This document shows, in pieces, positions 29,257-34,652 of a DNA stretch of 34,652 bases (position 1 is the first letter of the stretch; each line of letters begins with the position of its first letter). Below the pieces are notes generated by a model. That model had not been told where the DNA came from. It was given only the letters and a program-made list of their open reading frames with translations, and did no database searches. This DNA is from Negativicutes bacterium (lineage in GTDB: Bacteria > Bacillota_C > Negativicutes > Sporomusales_B > JARLHX01): contig JARLHX010000037.1 in NCBI GenBank assembly GCA_031292035.1, positions 1 through 34,652 of the forward strand. The letters run 5' to 3'. Position numbers and translations under genes: made by a program.

Positions 29257-32200
29257 GTGAAGCGTTTCTTACGTCAAACAGGAAAGATCAGCGTCAAGAC
29301 GGTGATGACCGACCTTCGCTGGCTGATCGTGCTGCTTAGCATCGCGGTCATTGCCGGCATTTGGTCGTTTGTATTGTTGCAGGTGAAGCAGGACTATCAG
29401 ACGGAAGTGACAAATATTTACCGGGCGAATTCCAATCTGGCCAAGGCGTTTGAAGAGCATGTGCGGCGGACGGTGGATGATGTCGATCTGGTGCTCCGGG
29501 CTGTAGCAGGCGAATACGAGCGGGTCGGCAGGGTGAATGCCGCGATTGAAAGCTACCTGGCGCTGGCCAGGCGGAATCAGGCGTGGAATGCAATGAGCAT
29601 ATTCGACGACCAGGGCGGGTATATCGTCTCTTCTGCAGGGGTTGCGCCTCCGGAATTAAAAGTATTTGACCGCAGGTATTTTCAGTTTCATATTCCGCGC
29701 CAGACAGGCGGCCCCTATGTGAGTGAGCCGGTTCAGGGACGGATTTCGGGAAAACCTTCGATTAATATCAGCCACCGGATCGACAAGCCGGATGGGAGCT
29801 TTGGCGGAGTGGTAGCGGTGGCACTCGATCCACAGCAGTTCACCAGTTTTTATCAGCAGATGGATCTGGGCGAGATGCATAGTGTCGTCCTAGTGGGGCT
29901 GGACGGTATTGTCCGCGCCCGTTATATCTCCGGCAGCATCAATTACGGTCAGAATATCGGCGATAGTATGCTGCTGCAACTGTCCCAGCAAAAGGCGACT
30001 GGAAATTTTGAAAATACCAGTGTTCTCACCGATACAGTGCGGCTTCAATCGTATCGGGTGATGCCTGACTACGGCCTTGTCGTCAATGTGGCGGTGGACA
30101 AGGCCGAAGCGCTGCGCGAATTCGAGAATCGCAAGCTTGGCCATTATACGGCGGCTCTTGTCTGGACGCTGGTGACGCTGCTGCTGGGGGGGCTTTTGAC
30201 CCGCCAGGTAGGCAGGCAGTATAAAGCTCAGCGGGAACTGCGGCTGAGCGAGCAGCGCTTCAGCCAGGTGACTGAACAGGCGGCTGAGTGGATATGGGAA
30301 GTCGATAAAGACGGGCTGTATACTTACGCCAGTCCGGCGGTTGAGCAGATACTCGGCTACAGGCCGGCAGAATTGGTGGGAGAAAAGCACTATTATGACC
30401 TGTTCGGTTCCGACTGCCGGGAAGAATTGCGTCAGATGGCTGCAGCGGCTTTCGCACGGCAGGACATCATCCGCGGGTTGGAAAATGCCAATATTCACAA
30501 GACGGGCCGGATGGTCATGCTGGAAACCAATGGGACTCCGATACTCGACGAAAATGGCGATCTGGTCGGCTACCGCGGTGTCGATATCGATGTCACCGAA
30601 CGGAGGCAGGCGACCGAAAAAATCCGCGAAAGCGAAGAGAAGTACCGCACCATCATCGACAAAGCCCGCGATATCATATTTACACTGCAGCCGAATGGGC
30701 AGATACTGGAAGTAAACGCCGCCGCCGTCCGGATTTATGGCTATACTTATGAAGAATTTGCCGATTTGAATATTTACGATATCCGTCAGCCTGATGAGGC
30801 GAATATGGCAGAAGAATTGCTGGACAAGGCCAACCGGGAAGGGATTTTGTTTGAAACCACCCATCGGCGCAAGGACGGGAGCAGTTTCCCGGTGGAGGTT
30901 GGTTCGGCCGGGACGACGATTAACGGGAAACGGGTGCTTTTGAGCGTTATCCGGGATATCAGCGACCGTAAACTGGCGGAGAAGGAACTGCTGGAAAGCC
31001 GGGAGCGGTTCGAGGCGCTGCTCAAGCAATCGTCAGAGGCCATCATCGTCTATGATATCGACACACTTCGCATTGTCGAGGTCAATGATGCAACGATACG
31101 GATGTTCGGCTATACCGAAGCGGAACTTTTGACAATGAAGGCCACAGATATTATCATTCTCAGCGATGAGGAGCTTTTAGCCGTGCTTGACATGATCAGA
31201 ACACGGGGCGGGTTTCCCTCCAATATCGCCCGTTACAGACATAAAGACAGTAGAGTTATTTTCGCCGAGCGGAGTGGCTCGCTCATCAATTACCAGGGCA
31301 AGCAGCTATCTTTGGTTACCTACCGCGACATCACCGCAGAACGGGAACTGCAGCAAAAAGTCCAGGAAGAGGTGGGGCTGGCGGGAATCGTCCAAAAGAC
31401 GATGTTGGCCGGGGACTATCGCGACGACAATGTGACCATCCGGACTATCTATCAGCCGGTTCACCTGGTGAGCGGGGATTATTACGGATACGCGTGGTCG
31501 CGGGACGGCCAGGTGCTGAACGGCTTTATGCTTGACGTGACCGGTCATGGGATGTCGACTGCCCTCTTGACTGCAGCCATCAGCGCAGTGTTGAAGGCGG
31601 CGATGGATGAAACGGAGCGATGGTCGGCGGCAAAGCTGGAAGAACTGAATGACCGCCTGGCACCTTATTTGCCGGAAGGTTCATTTGCCGCAATCATGGT
31701 TTTTTCGTTAGATTTTGAGCATAGGCTGCTTACCTGTGTGTCTGCCGGTATCAACTATTTCCTGGCCGCCACTGCCGATAACAACGGATGGGTAGTTTTA
31801 CCAGGAAGCTATCTCGGGGTACTCGCCGTCGCCCACTGTCAGGAGATGACCCTGCCTTTCTTGCCTGGCGAGTCCTTTTACTTTGTTACCGATGGCATCA
31901 CTGACCACCTTTCTCCCAAAGAGGCCATCGATGTGCGTGACTTTGTCGGAACGGTAAAACTTTTACGCGAAATAGCGGCCAACCCGACCAAGAAGGACGA
32001 TTGTTCGGCGCTCTGTATCCAAATCGGGGGGGCAGACCTTCTGACAGAGAAGTTTGAATACCAGATCCCGGATGACCGTCAGCGCGTCCGGCCATCAGTG
32101 CTGCTCCGTCTGGCTGAACTGGCGGGTACAAGAATCCCGAGTCTTGAGGTCGCCTTAGGCGAAGCGGTGACCAACGGCATGCAAGCCGGAACCTGGGTAG

Positions 32201-32466
32201 GAATCAGACTGAAGAAGATCGGTTCGCGAATCGTCATTCGAGTCCGTGATAATGGTATCGGTTTTCCGGGCAATGAAATGGTCTCCAGGGTCCAAGCTGC
32301 TGGTGCCAGGCAAATTTTCCAGGAACGTTTGCAGGAAGACAATGGCCGCGGCATTCCGATTATGATATCATTAATGGACAGGGTCATCTATAGCAAAATA
32401 GGCAATGAGATTATGCTGGTGAAAAAACTGCAAGGTGGAGGCGAAGATCATGGGCTGCACAGTTAG
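29257..32466 (+). CDS. dCache-PAS3-SpoIIE phosphatase-HATPase sensor (1069 aa)
   Basis: TM helix at about 21-43, an extracytoplasmic dCache domain (50-290), TM2 (about 297-315), three PAS domains (about 330-700), a SpoIIE/PP2C phosphatase with metal aspartates D741 (SGDYY), D760 (DVTGHG), D879 (TDG), D914-D915, and a C-terminal RsbW-like ATPase kinase domain (E969...N973, DNGIGFP at 998-1004, NGRGI). The chain thus carries both a STAS-phosphatase and a STAS-kinase, with the partner antagonist encoded next. It should read a small extracellular ligand and set the phosphorylation of that antagonist. GTG 29257 has GAGGTG 7 bases upstream. It overlaps the STAS gene by 17 bases. Confidence 0.92.
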   Translation: MKRFLRQTGKISVKTVMTDLRWLIVLLSIAVIAGIWSFVLLQVKQDYQTEVTNIYRANSNLAKAFEEHVRRTVDDVDLVLRAVAGEYERVGRVNAAIESYLALARRNQAWNAMSIFDDQGGYIVSSAGVAPPELKVFDRRYFQFHIPRQTGGPYVSEPVQGRISGKPSINISHRIDKPDGSFGGVVAVALDPQQFTSFYQQMDLGEMHSVVLVGLDGIVRARYISGSINYGQNIGDSMLLQLSQQKATGNFENTSVLTDTVRLQSYRVMPDYGLVVNVAVDKAEALREFENRKLGHYTAALVWTLVTLLLGGLLTRQVGRQYKAQRELRLSEQRFSQVTEQAAEWIWEVDKDGLYTYASPAVEQILGYRPAELVGEKHYYDLFGSDCREELRQMAAAAFARQDIIRGLENANIHKTGRMVMLETNGTPILDENGDLVGYRGVDIDVTERRQATEKIRESEEKYRTIIDKARDIIFTLQPNGQILEVNAAAVRIYGYTYEEFADLNIYDIRQPDEANMAEELLDKANREGILFETTHRRKDGSSFPVEVGSAGTTINGKRVLLSVIRDISDRKLAEKELLESRERFEALLKQSSEAIIVYDIDTLRIVEVNDATIRMFGYTEAELLTMKATDIIILSDEELLAVLDMIRTRGGFPSNIARYRHKDSRVIFAERSGSLINYQGKQLSLVTYRDITAERELQQKVQEEVGLAGIVQKTMLAGDYRDDNVTIRTIYQPVHLVSGDYYGYAWSRDGQVLNGFMLDVTGHGMSTALLTAAISAVLKAAMDETERWSAAKLEELNDRLAPYLPEGSFAAIMVFSLDFEHRLLTCVSAGINYFLAATADNNGWVVLPGSYLGVLAVAHCQEMTLPFLPGESFYFVTDGITDHLSPKEAIDVRDFVGTVKLLREIAANPTKKDDCSALCIQIGGADLLTEKFEYQIPDDRQRVRPSVLLRLAELAGTRIPSLEVALGEAVTNGMQAGTWVGIRLKKIGSRIVIRVRDNGIGFPGNEMVSRVQAAGARQIFQERLQEDNGRGIPIMISLMDRVIYSKIGNEIMLVKKLQGGGEDHGLHS

Positions 32467-32752
32467 CGAAAAGGATGGGGTAGTCGTCATTACTCCGTCA
32501 GACAGGGTCTACAGCGAAGAGGCGGCTTTTATCCGGCAGACAGCCATGGAATTAGTCGAGCAGGGGAAGGTTCGGTTTCTTTTCGACTTTTCCAGGGTGA
32601 AATACATCGATAGTTCCGGGTTGGGTGTTTTGATCGCATTGAACAAAAGAGCCAGCGCTCTGGGTGGTACGGTCGTGATTCAGGGATTGAAAGGGATGGT
32701 CGGAGAATTGTTTGATCTGACCAGCTTGAATAAAATTTTTACGATTGAATGA
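32450..32752 (+). CDS. STAS-domain anti-sigma factor antagonist
   Basis: The 100-residue STAS fold shows GVVVITPSDRVYSEEAA, a conserved LFDFSRVKYIDSSGLGVLIAL with the phosphorylatable serine in DSSG (near 55-58) and a C-terminal GLKGMVGELFDLTSLNKIF helix. It should be phosphorylated by the HATPase domain and dephosphorylated by the SpoIIE domain of the upstream protein. ATG 32450 has GGAGG at 8 bases; the frame from GTG 32435 would start in that site. It overlaps the sensor gene by 17 bases, so their translation is coupled. The sigma factor or other target is not in the window. Confidence 0.92.
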   Translation: MGCTVSEKDGVVVITPSDRVYSEEAAFIRQTAMELVEQGKVRFLFDFSRVKYIDSSGLGVLIALNKRASALGGTVVIQGLKGMVGELFDLTSLNKIFTIE

Positions 32753-32869
32753 TAGGCGGGAAAAGGTGGCAAGGAGGCATTTTCTCTCAATGTTGTTATT
32801 TGGGTTGCTGCTGCCGTAATATTGCGGTTGTTAAACTTGATATAATGCTATTTACATAGGCTAATTAGC

Positions 32870-32893
32870 GGACCTGAAAAGGTCCATTTTTTA
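32870..32893 (+). terminator. Intrinsic terminator of the STAS operon
   Basis: GGACCT-gaaa-AGGTCC followed by ATTTTTT. It lies 117 bases behind the STAS stop. Confidence 0.85.
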
Positions 32894-33041
32894 TGCCGAA
32901 AATCAGTCAGGTAATCGGGTCGTCAGTGGAAAAAGAAGAGATCTTTTTTATCGGAGAATGACGAGAGAGGGGCGCTTTTTATTGTCAGAAGCAGGCGAAA
33001 TCATCGTTGAAAAACCTCATATAAAAAGTGGAGACTCACTA

Positions 33042-33071
33042 TTGACAAGAAATGAGCCGTGCGAATATAAT
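33042..33071 (+). promoter_or_regulatory. Consensus promoter of the chemoreceptor transcript
   Basis: TTGACA (33042-33047)-18-TATAAT (33066-33071) is a perfect sigma-A pair of hexamers. Transcription would begin near 33078, about 110 bases before the riboswitch. The remainder of 32753-33379 holds the STAS terminator, this promoter and the riboswitch. Confidence 0.85.
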
Positions 33072-33186
33072 AAGATTTACTAAACATGTCATTTTTCGAC
33101 AAAAAATTACACAAATAGAAGCGAATAGTCGGAAATGGGTATTTCGATAAGCAAGATTATTACACTATTGCTGATTTTATATTGTT

Positions 33187-33316
33187 GGGCAAACTTGCTG
33201 AAAGGCAAGGACGCAAAGCCATGGGTCTAAAAGGCGCGAGCGCCTATGATTGCCAGGTTGCCGATCCGGTATTCGCAATACCGAAAGAGGAGGCCTGCCT
33301 GGTTGGGTCTTTTTTG
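33187..33316 (+). ncRNA. Cyclic-di-GMP-I (GEMM-I) riboswitch with transcription terminator
   Basis: Aptamer GGGCAAAC...GCTGAAAGGC...ACGCAAAGCC...GGGTCTAAAA...TTGCCAGGTTGCC (33187-33262), nearly the same as the one at 26-97. A short hairpin CGGTATT-cgc-AATACCG (33267-33283) follows, then GGCCTGCCTGGTTGGGTC (33292-33309) and six T. The aptamer's GCCAGG can pair with CCTGGT of the terminator, as in the first copy. The gene 64 bases downstream is a chemoreceptor. The switch direction (OFF suspected) needs a test. Confidence 0.93.
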
Positions 33317-33379
33317 CATTATTCCCTTAAATATCGAAAAGCACCAGTAATAAAATGTTGAAATGAAGGAGAAGTTTTC

Positions 33380-34652
33380 GTGAAGAGTCTACAGACAAAA
33401 TTGACGGTTATTATTTTGGTTATTTTTCTCGTTGCCTTAAGTGCGCTGGGCGGCCTCAACTATTGGAAGGCGCGGGAGATGATTTCCGAAGATCTGAATG
33501 AGAGTCTTGCTAAGATGGCCGAGAATTCCGCAGGGGATGTGGGCGATTGGCTGGAAGCCCGAAAAGCCGAACTGACTATCATGTCGGTGGCGCCGGTGGT
33601 CCAGAGCGGCAATGTGGAGGCAATTACTCCTTTTCTGGCCAATGCTGTCAAGGTGAATAAGATTTATGACTCCATCGGTTATGCTCTTCCCAGCGGACAG
33701 GCCCGCAATTACGCCGGAATCGCGGTCGAACTCAGCGACAGGGAATACTTCAAGCGAGCGTTGAAGGGCGAGATTGCCGTCTCTGATCCGCTTTTGTCCA
33801 AGTCGAATGGTCACTTGATTTGTGTTGTCGCCATCCCGGTCAAGGTGGACGGCAAGGTGACAGGGGTGTTGTACGGCTCGGTGGATATGGCGAGTCTGAG
33901 CCAAAAGGTCCTGGAGGTCAAGGTGGGTCAGACAGGCTACGCTTACATCGTGCAAGGGGACGGCCTGATCATCATCCATCCCAACAAAGAGGTGGCGATG
34001 AAGGCTAATACCCTGCAGCAAAGTAATGCTTCGTCCGAACTCAAGGCAGCCACCGAACGGATGGTGAAGGGCGATAAAGGTCTTATCCATTACGAATATA
34101 GCGGAGTTGACAAAGTGTTGGCATTTGCACCTGTGCCGGGGATGAACTGGGCGCTGGCGGTGTCTGTACCGACGAAAGAATTGACCGGCAAATTGTCGGC
34201 GTTGACGATCATCTCGCTGGTCACCATCATTGTGGTACTGTTGATCTCTAGTCTGGCGATTACGGTTTTGACACGAAGGATTGTAGGTCCTCTGCGCAAA
34301 TTGGTAGTCTTTGCTGGAGAGGTCGCTGCCGGGGATATCGCCGAGCGGCAGCGCACCATTTATTCTCAGGATGAAATCGGCCAACTGGCCGATGCCATGT
34401 TCGAGATGAGAGGCAATCTCCGCAGCCTGATCAAACAGGTCAGCGCCTCCACCGACCAGGTCGCCGCATCAAGCGAAGAACTCACCGCCAGCGCCGAACA
34501 GTCGGCCCAGGCGGCCAACCAAATCGCCATCGTCATCGGGGAGGTGGCAACCGGAGCCGAAAAACAACTCAAAGCCGTCGACGACACCGCCGACGTAGTC
34601 GGGCAAATGTCAGCCGGCATTCAGCAAATCGCCGCCAACGCCAACTCTGTCG
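33380..34652 (+). CDS. Methyl-accepting chemotaxis protein (dCache), partial
   Basis: The start GTG 33380 has AAGGAGAAG upstream and the frame is open to the end of the window (424 residues), so the gene is cut off. TM1 is at about 8-27; a dCache domain follows (VGDWLEARKAEL, then AVELSDREYFKRALKG, VSDPLLSKSNG, LYGSVDMASL, GQTGYAYIVQGDGLIIIHP); TM2 lies at about 274-295. A HAMP domain follows (RRIVGPLRKL...DEIGQL), then the start of the signalling helix (SSEELTASAEQSAQAANQIA). It should sense small ligands and feed the Che pathway. It stands directly behind the c-di-GMP riboswitch. Confidence 0.95.
   Translation, partial: MKSLQTKLTVIILVIFLVALSALGGLNYWKAREMISEDLNESLAKMAENSAGDVGDWLEARKAELTIMSVAPVVQSGNVEAITPFLANAVKVNKIYDSIGYALPSGQARNYAGIAVELSDREYFKRALKGEIAVSDPLLSKSNGHLICVVAIPVKVDGKVTGVLYGSVDMASLSQKVLEVKVGQTGYAYIVQGDGLIIIHPNKEVAMKANTLQQSNASSELKAATERMVKGDKGLIHYEYSGVDKVLAFAPVPGMNWALAVSVPTKELTGKLSALTIISLVTIIVVLLISSLAITVLTRRIVGPLRKLVVFAGEVAAGDIAERQRTIYSQDEIGQLADAMFEMRGNLRSLIKQVSASTDQVAASSEELTASAEQSAQAANQIAIVIGEVATGAEKQLKAVDDTADVVGQMSAGIQQIAANANSV

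Noticed and set aside
29890..31029. Minus-strand ORF of 379 residues over the sensor gene
   Set aside because: Shadow of the PAS region; no ribosome binding site, no recognisable domain.
32982..33083. 33-residue TTG-start ORF before the second riboswitch
   Set aside because: It runs over a consensus promoter; a purine-rich site exists but coding evidence is too weak.
33437..34384. Minus-strand ORF of 315 residues over the chemoreceptor
   Set aside because: Shadow of the dCache/HAMP region of the truncated chemoreceptor.

Overview
The window looks like chromosomal DNA of a Gram-negative-type (diderm) member of the Firmicutes, most likely a Negativicute of the Sporomusaceae kind. The reasons are Firmicute-style ribosome binding sites (GGAGG/AAAGGAG) with TTG and GTG starts, a periplasmic OmpH/Skp chaperone, a beta-barrel porin ending in phenylalanine, LPP20-type envelope proteins, two cyclic-di-GMP-I riboswitches and a partner-switching (SpoIIE/RsbW/STAS) module. 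Genus is inference. I saw no rRNA, complete tRNA, CRISPR array, insertion sequence or prophage. Almost everything is on the + strand; the exceptions are a LysR regulator, a 41-residue small protein and a possible small RNA.

Layout. 1-3690: a c-di-GMP-I riboswitch with an intrinsic terminator, then two unrecognised secreted proteins that share an IINLTG motif, then a Tat-exported metallophosphoesterase. 3830-7160: porin, an exported Ig-like (Kre9/KNH-type) protein, a flavodoxin-fold reductase and a SYLF-domain protein. 7160-10010: an exported acetolactate decarboxylase behind an operator-like inverted repeat, a tRNA-3'-half-like sequence with a terminator, and a polytopic GT-C type glycosyltransferase. 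10180-12640: YjiH/YjiG-type Gate proteins with an M20D amidohydrolase. 12700-14580: tiny membrane ORFs, OmpH, a minus-strand small-RNA candidate and a small exported protein. 14600-17030: an operon of two LPP20-like/TPR exported proteins and a small protein, ended by an 18-bp hairpin. 17100-19900: a three-GAF, GGDEF plus HD-GYP c-di-GMP enzyme. 20000-21990: small genes, including coupled mini-ORFs on an attenuator-like RNA and the 41-residue minus-strand gene. 21990-27810: EamA exporter, GlcG/HbpS-like protein, LUD protein, and a divergent LysR / 2-hydroxyacid dehydrogenase / MFS unit. 27970-29130: MGDG-synthase-type glycosyltransferase. 29257-32893: a dCache-PAS3-SpoIIE-HATPase sensor with its STAS partner. 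33042-34652: a promoter, a second c-di-GMP-I riboswitch and a dCache chemoreceptor that runs off the end.

How it fits together. Cyclic-di-GMP is the recurring theme: one gene could make and break it, and two riboswitches could read it out, one on a secreted-protein operon and one on a chemoreceptor. In both riboswitches the aptamer's CCAGG strand can pair with the 5' arm of the following terminator, so both probably act on transcription. The partner-switching sensor next to the second riboswitch is a second signalling layer. Many of the remaining genes serve the envelope. The 22-28 kb segment looks like a small hydroxy-acid uptake and oxidation locus.

The best candidates for something undescribed are the riboswitch-linked secreted pair with the Tat phosphoesterase, the coupled mini-ORFs with alternative RNA pairing at 21385-21581, and the minus-strand small RNA near 13780-13921.
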